DNA of 64,000 nucleotides, taken from NCBI RefSeq assembly GCF_041053105.1, contig NZ_CP163444.1:7968501-8032500 (forward strand), in the 5' to 3' direction. Source of the stretch: Streptomyces sp. R44 (GTDB lineage Bacteria; Actinomycetota; Actinomycetes; Streptomycetales; Streptomycetaceae). The notes below the pieces were generated by a model. The model was given only the letters and a program-made list of their open reading frames with translations. It searched no databases and was not told the origin of the DNA. A program made the position numbers and the translations under genes. Below are positions 19,682 to 29,176 of this stretch, one piece after another (within the stretch, counting starts at the first letter, position 1; every line of letters begins with the position of its first letter).

Positions 19682-20878
19682 ATGGCCATGAGCGAGTCCG
19701 TCCACACCGTCACCACCCTGCCGACCGAGCGCCCGTCCGGATGCCCCTTCGACCCGCCGGCCGAGCTGATCGACGCCCGCAAGCACGGCCAGATCAGCCG
19801 CTACACCCACCCCGGCGGGAAACCCGGCTGGATCGTCACCGGACACGAGCTGGTCAGGTCGGTCCTGGCCGACCCCCGGTTCAGCTCGCGCAAGGACCTG
19901 ATGAACGTGGTCGACTTCGCGCTGCCGCCGGCGCCGCCCGGTGAGTTCCTCCTCATGGACGAACCGCAGCACGGGCGCTACCGGAAGCCGCTCGTGGGCA
20001 AGTTCACCGCGCGGCGGATGCGCCTGCTCACCGAGCGGGTCGAGCAGATCACCGCCGACCGTCTGGACGCCATGGAGGCGGCCGGACCGTCGGCGGACCT
20101 GGTGACCGCGTTCGCCAAGCCCATCCCCACCATCATCATCTGCGAGATCCTCGGCGTGCCGTACGAGGACCGGGACTCCTTCCAGGAGCAGATCGACACC
20201 TTCATGAACGGCGAGACGAGCGACGAGGAACTGATCGCGGCCTACACCGCCACCCAGGACTACCTCGCCCGGCTCGTGGCCGCCAAGCGCGCGAACCCCA
20301 CCGACGACATCCTCAGCGAACTCACGGACAGCGACCTCACCGACGAGGAGCTGAAGGGGATCAGCCTCATCCTCCTCGCGGCCGGTTTCGACACCACCGC
20401 CAACATGCTGTCCCTCGGCGCCTTCGCCCTCCTGCAGAACCCGGAGCAACTGGCCGCGCTGCGCGCCGATCCGACGCTCACCGACGGCGCCGTCGAGGAG
20501 CTCCTGCGGTACCTGACCGTCGCCAAGTCCTTCATGCGGACGGCCCTCGAGGACGTCGAGGTCGGCGGGCAGACCATCGAGGCCGGCACGACCGTCGTCC
20601 TCTCGTACCACACCGCCAACCGCGACCCCGAGCGCTACCCCGACCCCCACGAGCTCGACATCCGCAGGGACGCCGGCGGACACCTGGCCTTCGGCCACGG
20701 CATCCACCTGTGCCTGGGGGCGCAGCTCGCCCGCGTCGAGATGCGGGTCGCGTTCGCCGCACTGTTCAAGCGCTTCCCGACGCTGCGCCTGGCCGTCCCG
20801 GCCGAGGAGGTCGCGCTGCGCCCGGAGACCGCGGACATCTACGGGGTGAAGAGCCTCCCGGTCACCTGGGACGCGTGA
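19682..20878 (+). CDS. Cytochrome P450 (CYP105-like)
   Basis: A heme monooxygenase of 398 residues. The heme-binding loop is FGHGIHLCLGAQLARVE with axial Cys344; the oxygen-activation I-helix is LAAGFDTTANML; the ExxR region lies before the proline-rich PHELDIRR segment. The N-terminus (SGCPFDPPAEL) and MDEPQHGRYRKPLVGKFTARRM resemble soluble Streptomyces CYP105-type enzymes that act on drugs, macrolides or steroids. No ferredoxin gene is next to it. Starts at 19682 or 19688 (MSES) are both possible. Its role is not given by its neighbours (a permease upstream, a convergent peptidase downstream). Confidence 0.9.
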   Translation: MAMSESVHTVTTLPTERPSGCPFDPPAELIDARKHGQISRYTHPGGKPGWIVTGHELVRSVLADPRFSSRKDLMNVVDFALPPAPPGEFLLMDEPQHGRYRKPLVGKFTARRMRLLTERVEQITADRLDAMEAAGPSADLVTAFAKPIPTIIICEILGVPYEDRDSFQEQIDTFMNGETSDEELIAAYTATQDYLARLVAAKRANPTDDILSELTDSDLTDEELKGISLILLAAGFDTTANMLSLGAFALLQNPEQLAALRADPTLTDGAVEELLRYLTVAKSFMRTALEDVEVGGQTIEAGTTVVLSYHTANRDPERYPDPHELDIRRDAGGHLAFGHGIHLCLGAQLARVEMRVAFAALFKRFPTLRLAVPAEEVALRPETADIYGVKSLPVTWDA

Positions 20879-20890
20879 CGCGTGGGCGCA

Positions 20891-20922
20891 CGGGTTCGGG
20901 CGCCGCAGGGTGCCCGAGCCCG
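20891..20922. terminator. Bidirectional terminator hairpin between P450 and M1 peptidase genes
   Basis: Stem CGGGTTCGGGC / GCCCGAGCCCG (11 pairs with one wobble) and a 10-base loop, centred between two converging stop codons. Confidence 0.65.
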
Positions 20923-20941
20923 GCCCAGCTCGTACCGCCCG

Positions 20942-22330
20942 TCAGAAGATCCTGTGCTCCGTCCAGAACGGCCCGAGGTCCTTCACCGTCGCCGCCTGCG
21001 CCGCGCGCTTGAAGTCCGCGGTGGTGGCGACCCCCAGCCAGTGGTCCCGCACATGGCCGCGCAGCATGCCCGCCATCGCCGGGCCGCCCAGGACCCGCTC
21101 CAGATCGTGCAGGGCGCAGGCGCCGCGCAGGTAGACGACCCGGACGTACTCGGAGCGGTGGCCGTCCGCGTAGTAGCCCATGGGCCGGGTGAGGGCGGCC
21201 GTGTCGCTGGGCCACGCGCCCGCGTCCTCCCAGCAGACGGTGGTGTCCTCCCCGTAGTACGACTGGTTCGCGTACTGGGCGAAGGACTCGTCCAGCCAGG
21301 GCGAGGAGAACTGGTCGTTGCCGACGATGCCGTAGAACCACTGGTGGGCGATCTCGTGCACGACGGCCGACCCCTCCGGTTCGGTCCACAGCAGGACGAG
21401 GCCCGGGAACTCCATGCTGCCGAAGTCGTCGAGGTGGTCGCTCATGACCAGGTCGAGTTCGCCGTACGGATAGCGTCCGAACCGCTCCCCGAACTCGTCG
21501 ACCGATCCGACGGCGGCCTTGAGGTCCACGGCGACGCCCTCGGCGGACGTGGAGGCGGTCCAGTACGCGTGGAGGCGCACGCCGCCGGGCGTGGTCACCG
21601 TCTTCGTACGGAACGGGCCCGCCGCCCACGCGAAGTCCCGCACCCCGTGCGCGACGCTGGTGCTGACCGTGCGGCCGGGCGCGCCCGCGCGCCGGGTGGT
21701 GGTGCCCGTCGCGGGGACGAGCAGTGCGTCCGGGTGGTCGAGCACGACCCGGAAGTCACCGGCCAGGGTGAAGAAGCTCTCGCCGAAACCGACGTCCGGG
21801 TCGAGGTGCCGGCCCTGCTCGTCCCGTACGGACAGCACGGGCAGCGCGTTGCCGAGGTAGCGGTGCGCGCCGTCGCGGCCGAAGCGGTGCACACGGTCCG
21901 GGACGGTGATCGCGAGGTCGAAGGAGATGCTCGCGCGCGCCCCGTACGGCAGCGGCGCGGGCAGATCGACCGTCAGCGCGGTGCAGCCGACGGCGAGCGG
22001 CCGCGGGCTGCCGCCGACGACCTCGCTCACCCGGACCGGGGACGGCGCGCCCGGGGCGCCGCAGCCGTCGGAGCCGTTGCCCCAGAGCCGTAGGTCGACC
22101 GAACGAAGGGGAGTACGGGAGGCGTTGCGGAAGGACACCGTCTGACGGCCCGACCAGTGCGAGCCGTCGGCGTCGGCGCGCAGCGAAACGTCGTAGGAGG
22201 GGCGGTCCGGAGTCGCCGCCCGCACGGGCGCGACGGCCGTGGGGTCCTGTGCCGCGGCCGCCCGGGGAAGGAGCAGCAGGACGGAGGCGAGGGCGAGCGC
22301 CGTTGCCCGCCGGTACCTGAGCGAGGTCAT
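20942..22330 (-). CDS. Secreted M1 family metallopeptidase
   Basis: A 462-residue zinc aminopeptidase-like enzyme exported by a Sec signal peptide (MTSLRYRRATALALASVLLLLPRAAAAQ, likely cleaved after AAA-A). Zinc ligands are His325, His329 (HEIAHQW) and Glu348 (WLDESFAQY), with Glu326 as catalyst; GSMEFPG near 304 takes the place of the substrate-binding GAMEN box. The N-terminal beta domain (residues 45-240) is present. The chain is shorter than cytosolic aminopeptidase N and lacks the C-terminal helical domain, as in many secreted actinobacterial M1 proteins. The start is ATG 22330, with a divergent nucleoside hydrolase gene 137 bases away. Confidence 0.88.
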   Translation of the reverse strand: MTSLRYRRATALALASVLLLLPRAAAAQDPTAVAPVRAATPDRPSYDVSLRADADGSHWSGRQTVSFRNASRTPLRSVDLRLWGNGSDGCGAPGAPSPVRVSEVVGGSPRPLAVGCTALTVDLPAPLPYGARASISFDLAITVPDRVHRFGRDGAHRYLGNALPVLSVRDEQGRHLDPDVGFGESFFTLAGDFRVVLDHPDALLVPATGTTTRRAGAPGRTVSTSVAHGVRDFAWAAGPFRTKTVTTPGGVRLHAYWTASTSAEGVAVDLKAAVGSVDEFGERFGRYPYGELDLVMSDHLDDFGSMEFPGLVLLWTEPEGSAVVHEIAHQWFYGIVGNDQFSSPWLDESFAQYANQSYYGEDTTVCWEDAGAWPSDTAALTRPMGYYADGHRSEYVRVVYLRGACALHDLERVLGGPAMAGMLRGHVRDHWLGVATTADFKRAAQAATVKDLGPFWTEHRIF

Positions 22331-22466
22331 GCCCGGCACGCTAGAACGCCCGTACGCCCGGACGGGCGGGTTCCGGGGACGCCGTCCGTTCCGCCACGCG
22401 CGGTCCGTGACCGGTTTCCGAGGCCGCGTCCTTCGCGTACCGCGCCGGATATGGGACGGTGAGGGC

Positions 22467-23456
22467 ATGCCGGTTCCCGTGATTCTCGACTGCGATCCCG
22501 GTCACGACGACGCCTTCAACATCCTGCTGGCCGCCGCGCACCCCGCGATCGACCTGCTCGCGATCACCACCGTGGCGGGCAACCAGACGCTGGAGAAGAC
22601 CACGCTCAACGCCCGCCGGGTCTGTTCGGTGGCCGGGATCAAGGACGTGCCGATCGCGGCCGGCCGCGACCGGCCGCTGCACGGGCCGCGCCGGATCGCG
22701 GAGAACATCCACGGCGACTCCGGCCTCGACGGTCCCGGCTTCGGCGCGCGCGAACCGGACGTCCCGCAGGACCCGCGCGACGCCCTCACCCTCATCCGCG
22801 ACACCCTCCTCGCGCACCCGGCACCGGTCACGCTCGTGCCGACCGGGCCGCTCACCAACATCGCGGTCTTCCTGCTCGCCCACCCCGAACTCGCCGGGCG
22901 GATCGAGCGGATCGTGCTCATGGGCGGCTCGACGGGCCGCGGCAACACCACACCGGCGGCCGAGTTCAACATCCTGTGCGATCCGGAAGCGGCGGACATC
23001 GTCTTCCGCAGCGGACTGCCGGTGACGATGTTCGGCCTCAACGCGACCCACCAGGTACGCGCCACCCCCGAGGTCGTCGCCCGGATCGCCGCGCTCGGCA
23101 CACCGCTGAGCGGGCTCTGCGTCGACCTCCTCACCTACTTCGCCTCCACCTACCGCGAGGTGTACGGCTTCGACGCACCCCCGCTGCACGATCCGCTCAC
23201 CGTCGCCCACCTGATCGACCCGTCCCTCGTCACCCTCGTACGGGCGGCGGTGACGGTCGAGCTCAACGGCACCCACACACGGGGCGCGACGGTCGTGGAC
23301 CTGCACGGGGTGACGGACCTGCCCGCCGACACCGCGGTCGGCATGGAGGTCGACACGGACGGGTTCTGGAACCTGATCGTGGAGGCCGTGCGCGTGCTCG
23401 GCGGATCAGGGGACCAGGGCGGCCGGTCTGGCGGATCAGGGCCGGACCGGTCCTAG
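22467..23456 (+). CDS. Inosine/uridine-preferring nucleoside hydrolase
   Basis: Cleaves the N-glycosidic bond of nucleosides to give base and ribose. The 329-residue protein carries the calcium-binding aspartate cluster at its N-terminus (VILDCDPGHDDAFNILLAA), TTVAGNQTLEKTTLNARRV, the VLMGGSTGRGNTTPAAEFNILCDPEAADIVF core and HDPLTVAHLIDP. The start is ATG 22467 with a GAGGG purine stretch just before it. It ends in a 4-base CTAG overlap with the convergent MarR gene. Released purines could feed the xanthine dehydrogenase at 4-8 kb, although the two loci are far apart. Confidence 0.92.
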   Translation: MPVPVILDCDPGHDDAFNILLAAAHPAIDLLAITTVAGNQTLEKTTLNARRVCSVAGIKDVPIAAGRDRPLHGPRRIAENIHGDSGLDGPGFGAREPDVPQDPRDALTLIRDTLLAHPAPVTLVPTGPLTNIAVFLLAHPELAGRIERIVLMGGSTGRGNTTPAAEFNILCDPEAADIVFRSGLPVTMFGLNATHQVRATPEVVARIAALGTPLSGLCVDLLTYFASTYREVYGFDAPPLHDPLTVAHLIDPSLVTLVRAAVTVELNGTHTRGATVVDLHGVTDLPADTAVGMEVDTDGFWNLIVEAVRVLGGSGDQGGRSGGSGPDRS

Positions 23457-23875
23457 CGTGCGGCGAGCCGCTCCAGGAGGGCGGCGCTCCGGGCAAGCAA
23501 CGCCCGCTCCTCGTCCGTGAGTTCGGCCTCGATGGCCTGGGCGAGCCAGCCGGCCCTGCGGCCGCGCTCCGCCTCCAGCGCGGACCGGCCCGCGTCCGAC
23601 AGCTCGACCAGCGACTTGCGGCCGTCCGTGGGGTGCGCGCGGCGCGTGACCAGGTTCTGTTCCATGAGCAGCCCCACCGCGCGGGCCATCGACTGGGGGC
23701 GTACGCGCTGATCGGCGGCGAGGTCGCTGGTGGTCATGGCGCCGTTCCGGTCGAGCGCGCCGAGGACGGCGGCCTGACCGAGCGGGATGCGGTCCTCGTC
23801 CTTGACGCGCCGGGTGAGCTTGCCCATCGCGGTGCGCAGTTCGGTGGCGATGGTGGCGGCTTCCGGCGTGGGCAT
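23453..23875 (-). CDS. MarR family transcriptional regulator
   Basis: A 140-residue winged-helix regulator: GQAAVLGALDRNGAMTTSDLAADQRVRPQSMARAVGLLMEQNLVTRRAHPTDGRKSLVELSDAG is the classic MarR DNA-binding region with the DxR wing. The ATG at 23875 gives the normal MarR length. It is divergent from an enolase gene, and the gap holds two matching palindromes (23922-23934 and 23961-23973), so it probably represses itself and the enolase gene and is released by a small ligand. Confidence 0.9.
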   Translation of the reverse strand: MPTPEAATIATELRTAMGKLTRRVKDEDRIPLGQAAVLGALDRNGAMTTSDLAADQRVRPQSMARAVGLLMEQNLVTRRAHPTDGRKSLVELSDAGRSALEAERGRRAGWLAQAIEAELTDEERALLARSAALLERLAAR

Positions 23876-23921
23876 ACGGCACTTTACCCCGTGAGCCGGC
23901 CGTGCCGTGCGGCTGACCTGC

Positions 23922-23973
23922 ACAGCCATGCTGTACAGCAAAACTGAACAGAGAAACTGAACAGCATTGCTGT
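23922..23973. promoter_or_regulatory. Double MarR operator between marR and enolase genes
   Basis: Two copies of ACAGC-N3-GCTGT (23922-23934 and 23961-23973), with centres 39 bases apart, close to four helical turns, so both face the same side of the DNA. Between them are further half-sites: TGTACAGC and two CTGAACAG. The stretch is AT-richer than its surroundings and fits overlapping divergent promoters. Confidence 0.7.
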
Positions 23974-23975
23974 AG

Positions 23976-25358
<1,383 letters not shown>

Positions 25359-25371
25359 CGCGCACGACGGA

Positions 25372-25403
25372 GCGGCGCCACCACCGGGAGGTGGTGACGC
25401 CGC
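25372..25403. terminator. Bidirectional terminator between enolase and subtilisin genes
   Basis: Hairpin GCGGCG-C-CACCACC / GGTGGTG-A-CGCCGC with a GGGA loop and a single mismatch, in the 74-base gap between convergent genes. Confidence 0.65.
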
Positions 25404-25432
25404 GTCCGGCGACCGAGGTCACCGGGGGGACA

Positions 25433-28400
25433 TCACTTGCCGAGCCACGCGTTGTGCACGGTCACCGTCGACGTGTTGCCCTGCTTGTCCGTGACCTTGG
25501 CGGAGAGCGCGATGCCGCCGTCCTTCGCCGGGCTCTTCACGGAGATCAGCCCGCCCACGACGGTCGCGGCCTGCCAGGTCTGCCCGCCGTCGTAACTCAC
25601 GGACACCGCGAGCGACTTGAGGTTCGCACCGGCCGCCGCCCCCTGCACGGTCACCGGCACGAGGACCGAGACGCGCTCGGGGAGACGCGAGCCGAGGTCG
25701 ACGGGGGGCGCGAAGCGGACCGTGGACACCGGCAGTGCCGTGGTGGCCGCGAGCTGCCCCGAACGGAACGTGAAGCCGGTCTCGATCCGGGTGGAGACCG
25801 CGCCGGCCTTCGCCGGGCGCTCCACGGACGCCGTCAGCCGGTACTCGGCGTCGGCGGCGTCGACCGCGAACGGCTCGTAGCCGCTCAGCGGGTCGGTGCT
25901 CTCGGCGACCTTCACCCCGTCGCGGTACAGCGTCGAGGTGGTGGAGGTGTACGGGACGGACCCGGCATGACCCGCGCCGTCGGAGGAGAGCGGCACGGCG
26001 CCGACGATCCGCTGCACGCCCGTCACCGGGTCGACCGTACGGAAGACGCCCATGCCCTCGCCCAGGAGCGGGCCCACGACGCCCGTGTTGAAGGTCTCGC
26101 GGTACGTCCGGCCGGCCTCGTAGCGCTTCGGCCTGACCATCTCCCAGGCGCCCTCGAAGGCCGGGTAGCCCCACTGGTCCTTGTCGCCCAGCTGGTTGTA
26201 CCGGGTGAGCCACGTGGCGCCGTCTCCGGTGGAGACGTAGAAGGTGCGCGTGCCCGGCGCAGGCTGCGGCGCGGAGAAGCCGTTGCCCTCCGGCGCGCCC
26301 GGCAGATGGGCGTACGGGGAGGCGAGCGCCGTCTTGCCCGGCGCGGAGGCGCCGAGACCGACCTTGAGCGTGGCGAACTCGGTCGCCTTCACGTGCCTGG
26401 TGTAGCCGGTCGCGACCGTGCTCGCCTTTCCGCCGAAGGCCACCGAGTACTGGCTGGCGGCGTCCTTCAGGAAGTGCGCGTCCCAGGTCTGCAGGAGGGA
26501 GCCGTCGGTGACGGCCGGACCCATGTGGGCGGTGCGGAAGCCGGTGAAACCCCTGAGGACCCAGCCGTTGCCGACCTTGCCGATGTCGGTGGCGACCTCG
26601 TAGTACGTCCCGGCGTAGTCCGCCTTGTCGATGCCGGGCACGGTGAGGTCCACCGGCTTCGTGGTGCGCGCGTCGGAGACGACCGTGGTGTCGCCCGTGA
26701 TCTCCAGCTTCGGCTGGGCGATCCAGTCGGTGCCGGCCGTGTAGTCCGACGGGTCCTGGTAGACGGCCGTGTTCAGCGTGTACGACCCCTTGGGCACCCG
26801 GATCGTGTGCGCGCCCGGCTCGTTGTCGACACGGACCTGGAAGTTCGCCGCAGGACCGCCGACGCCGGTCAGCGTGGTGGCGAAGTTCTGGGCGTCGGCG
26901 CCGTCGCGGCCGACGGTCCGGACGGTGAGGTCGTACGACTCAGCCTCCCGTACGGCCACCGCGGCCGTACGGACGGACTGGCCCGCGCCGGTGGCGGTGA
27001 CATAGCCCGAGTAGGTGCCGTCGGTCTCGCCGACGCTGGTGTCGGCGACGAGGTCGACCTCGGCGGTGCCGCCGGCGGGCACCGTCACCTTCGAGGCGCC
27101 GAGCGTGAAGAACCCGGCCGGGGCCGGCTTGCCCGAGGGATCCAGGGTGGACACCGACAGGTCGAGGGTGACGTCGGTGGTCCCGAGGTTGCGGTAGGCG
27201 ACCTTCTTGGTGACGGGCTTGTCGTCGGTGTGCGGCCAGAGCGCCGTGCCGTAGTTCAGCGACACCGGCTCGGCCACGACGCTCACGGTCAGCGCCTGTT
27301 CGACCTGGATGCGGCCCGTGCCCTGCTGGAAGGCGGTGTAGGCGCCGCCCTTGGCGGAGCCGGTCAGCGCGCCCTTGAGCTCCGCGGACTTCCAGTCGGG
27401 GTGCCGCTGCTTCAGGATTGCGGCGGCGCCCGCGACGTGCGGGGTGGCCATGGAGGTGCCGTCGATCTGGAGGTAGCCCGGCGCGGGGTGCGGCGTGCCG
27501 GGACGCGTGTCGATGGCGCTGCCGGGGGCGGCGGCCGCGGTGATGGCGACGCCGGGCGCGGTCACGTCCGGCTTGACGGCACCGTCGCCGACGCGCGGGC
27601 CGGTGCTGGAGAAGGGCGCCAGCCTGTCGTCCTTGTCGACGGCTCCGACGGTCAGCGCGGCGTCCGCGCTGCCCGGGGAACCCACGGACGACGGGCCGGT
27701 CTCGCCCTCGTTGCCCGCCGCGATGGCGAAGAGGATGCCCTTCTCGGCGGACAGCCGGTCGACCGTCGCCTCCAGCGGATCGACACCGGGGCTGTCCGGG
27801 CCGCCGAGGCTGAGGTTGACGACGTCCGCGCCTTCGGCGGCAGCCCACTCCATGCCCGCGATGACGGCCGAGTCGTCCCCGAACCCCTCGTCGTCGAGGA
27901 CCTTCCCGCTGATCACCTTGGCGCCGGGGGCGACGCCCTTGAACCGGCCGCCGGACTTGGCGCCGGTGCCGGCGGCGATCGACGCGACGTGCGTGCCGTG
28001 CCCGACGCGGTCCACGGCGTCGGCGGAAGAGGAGAAGTTCTTCTCGCCGACCACCTGCGTCTTCAGATCGTCATGGGTCTTGTCGACGCCCGTGTCGAGG
28101 ACGGCGATCTTCACGCCCTTGCCGTCGAACCCGGACTCCCACGCCTTGTCGGCGCCGATCTGCCGGACGCTGCGGTCCAGGCTCGCGCCGCGCACCCCGT
28201 CCAGCCACACCTTGTCGATGCCGGTGGCGGCGGCGCGCAGGCCGCTGCTCTGCCGGTTGGTCAGCGCCTCCCACACCCGGGCCACATCGTCCGGGGACGT
28301 ACGGATGGCATCGGCGTTGAGCGTCGGGAACGTACGCCGCAGCTGGGTGTCCCCGGCCGCGCGCACCTCGGCGCGTGCGGCGCCGGCACCCCCCTCGTAC

Positions 28401-28792
28401 TGCACGATCAGCTTGAGCCCCGCACGATGGCTCTTGCGGAGCCGCGGGTCCGTGAGCACGTCGAGGTCGAAGAGCCGCTGGTCGAGGCGGCCGGTGGCGA
28501 TCAGGCGCCGCGCGTCCCCGGGCACCACGAGCGTGTGTTCTCCGGTGCGCTGTATCTGTACGGGTATGTGCTCACGGCCCTCGGCGGACTCGAAGCCCAC
28601 CATCCGGCCCTTGGCGTCCACCACCACGTGGTCGCCCGTGACGAGCGGGATCCGCTCGGTGCCGCCTACGCGGGTGGTGCCGTTCGGTGCGGCCGTCGCG
28701 GTCGCGTCGATCGCCGTCGCGGGGCCGGTCATGCCTGCCACGAGGGCCACCGATGTGGCCGCTGCGATGCTGAAGGCGCGTGCTCTCTGCAC
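25433..28792 (-). CDS. Large secreted subtilisin-like serine protease (S8)
   Basis: A 1119-residue exported protease. The catalytic triad is readable: Asp233 (IAVLDTGVDKTHDDL), His265 (RVGHGTHVASIAAGTG) and Ser447 (DGTSMATPHVAGAAAIL), with the oxyanion Asn in AAGNEGETGPSS. Residues 1-28 are a signal peptide (RAFSIAAATSVALVAGMTGPATA), 29-210 a propeptide, and 560-1119 Ig-like/fibronectin-like beta domains of unknown role. The preferred start is GTG 28792, 12 bases after GGGGGAG; a TTG four codons earlier is possible. It is flanked by terminators and stands alone. Streptomyces use such proteases for extracellular protein degradation during growth and development. Confidence 0.9.
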   Translation of the reverse strand: MQRARAFSIAAATSVALVAGMTGPATAIDATATAAPNGTTRVGGTERIPLVTGDHVVVDAKGRMVGFESAEGREHIPVQIQRTGEHTLVVPGDARRLIATGRLDQRLFDLDVLTDPRLRKSHRAGLKLIVQYEGGAGAARAEVRAAGDTQLRRTFPTLNADAIRTSPDDVARVWEALTNRQSSGLRAAATGIDKVWLDGVRGASLDRSVRQIGADKAWESGFDGKGVKIAVLDTGVDKTHDDLKTQVVGEKNFSSSADAVDRVGHGTHVASIAAGTGAKSGGRFKGVAPGAKVISGKVLDDEGFGDDSAVIAGMEWAAAEGADVVNLSLGGPDSPGVDPLEATVDRLSAEKGILFAIAAGNEGETGPSSVGSPGSADAALTVGAVDKDDRLAPFSSTGPRVGDGAVKPDVTAPGVAITAAAAPGSAIDTRPGTPHPAPGYLQIDGTSMATPHVAGAAAILKQRHPDWKSAELKGALTGSAKGGAYTAFQQGTGRIQVEQALTVSVVAEPVSLNYGTALWPHTDDKPVTKKVAYRNLGTTDVTLDLSVSTLDPSGKPAPAGFFTLGASKVTVPAGGTAEVDLVADTSVGETDGTYSGYVTATGAGQSVRTAAVAVREAESYDLTVRTVGRDGADAQNFATTLTGVGGPAANFQVRVDNEPGAHTIRVPKGSYTLNTAVYQDPSDYTAGTDWIAQPKLEITGDTTVVSDARTTKPVDLTVPGIDKADYAGTYYEVATDIGKVGNGWVLRGFTGFRTAHMGPAVTDGSLLQTWDAHFLKDAASQYSVAFGGKASTVATGYTRHVKATEFATLKVGLGASAPGKTALASPYAHLPGAPEGNGFSAPQPAPGTRTFYVSTGDGATWLTRYNQLGDKDQWGYPAFEGAWEMVRPKRYEAGRTYRETFNTGVVGPLLGEGMGVFRTVDPVTGVQRIVGAVPLSSDGAGHAGSVPYTSTTSTLYRDGVKVAESTDPLSGYEPFAVDAADAEYRLTASVERPAKAGAVSTRIETGFTFRSGQLAATTALPVSTVRFAPPVDLGSRLPERVSVLVPVTVQGAAAGANLKSLAVSVSYDGGQTWQAATVVGGLISVKSPAKDGGIALSAKVTDKQGNTSTVTVHNAWLGK

Positions 28793-29120
28793 ATGTGCGC
28801 GCAAGTCTCCCCCAGGAGCTTGGGATGAGGTCGAATGGTCGATTCCGGCCAGGAGCGCGAGGCGTCCGCCGCCGGTCAGCGCAGTATGTGAGCCGAGAAA
28901 GGCGTGATCAACGCAGGTGGGGGAGAGGGGCGTTGATTCGCATGGTTTCAAGCCATCGTGCGAGGCCCGACTTCGACGGGGCGACGATGACCGTGTGACG
29001 ACAGCGTGACGGCGGCGCGATCCTTGTGCGACGGCGGGGCTCGCCGGCCCGCGCCCCGCACGCCTTTCGGGGACCCGCACCCACGCAACGGGAACGCGGT
29101 CCTCCCCTTGGCCGGTTTCG
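28793..29120. promoter_or_regulatory. Non-coding region upstream of the subtilisin gene
   Basis: About 330 bases without a convincing gene. It should hold the protease promoter on the minus strand. I saw no clear operator, RNA gene or repeat in it. Confidence 0.4.
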
Positions 29121-29151
29121 TACCCGGAGGGAACGTCACTCCCTCCGGGTA
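29121..29151. terminator. Terminator hairpin downstream of the secreted 531-residue protein gene
   Basis: Perfect 12-base stem TACCCGGAGGGA / TCCCTCCGGGTA with a 7-base loop, 26 bases past the stop codon of the minus-strand gene. Confidence 0.75.
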
Positions 29152-29176
29152 CGGCGGGAACGACTCCCGGCCTTGA

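Noticed and set aside
25391..28828. A 1145-codon plus-strand open frame opposite the subtilisin gene
   Set aside because: It is the antisense shadow of a gene with an intact catalytic triad; no ribosome site or motif supports it.
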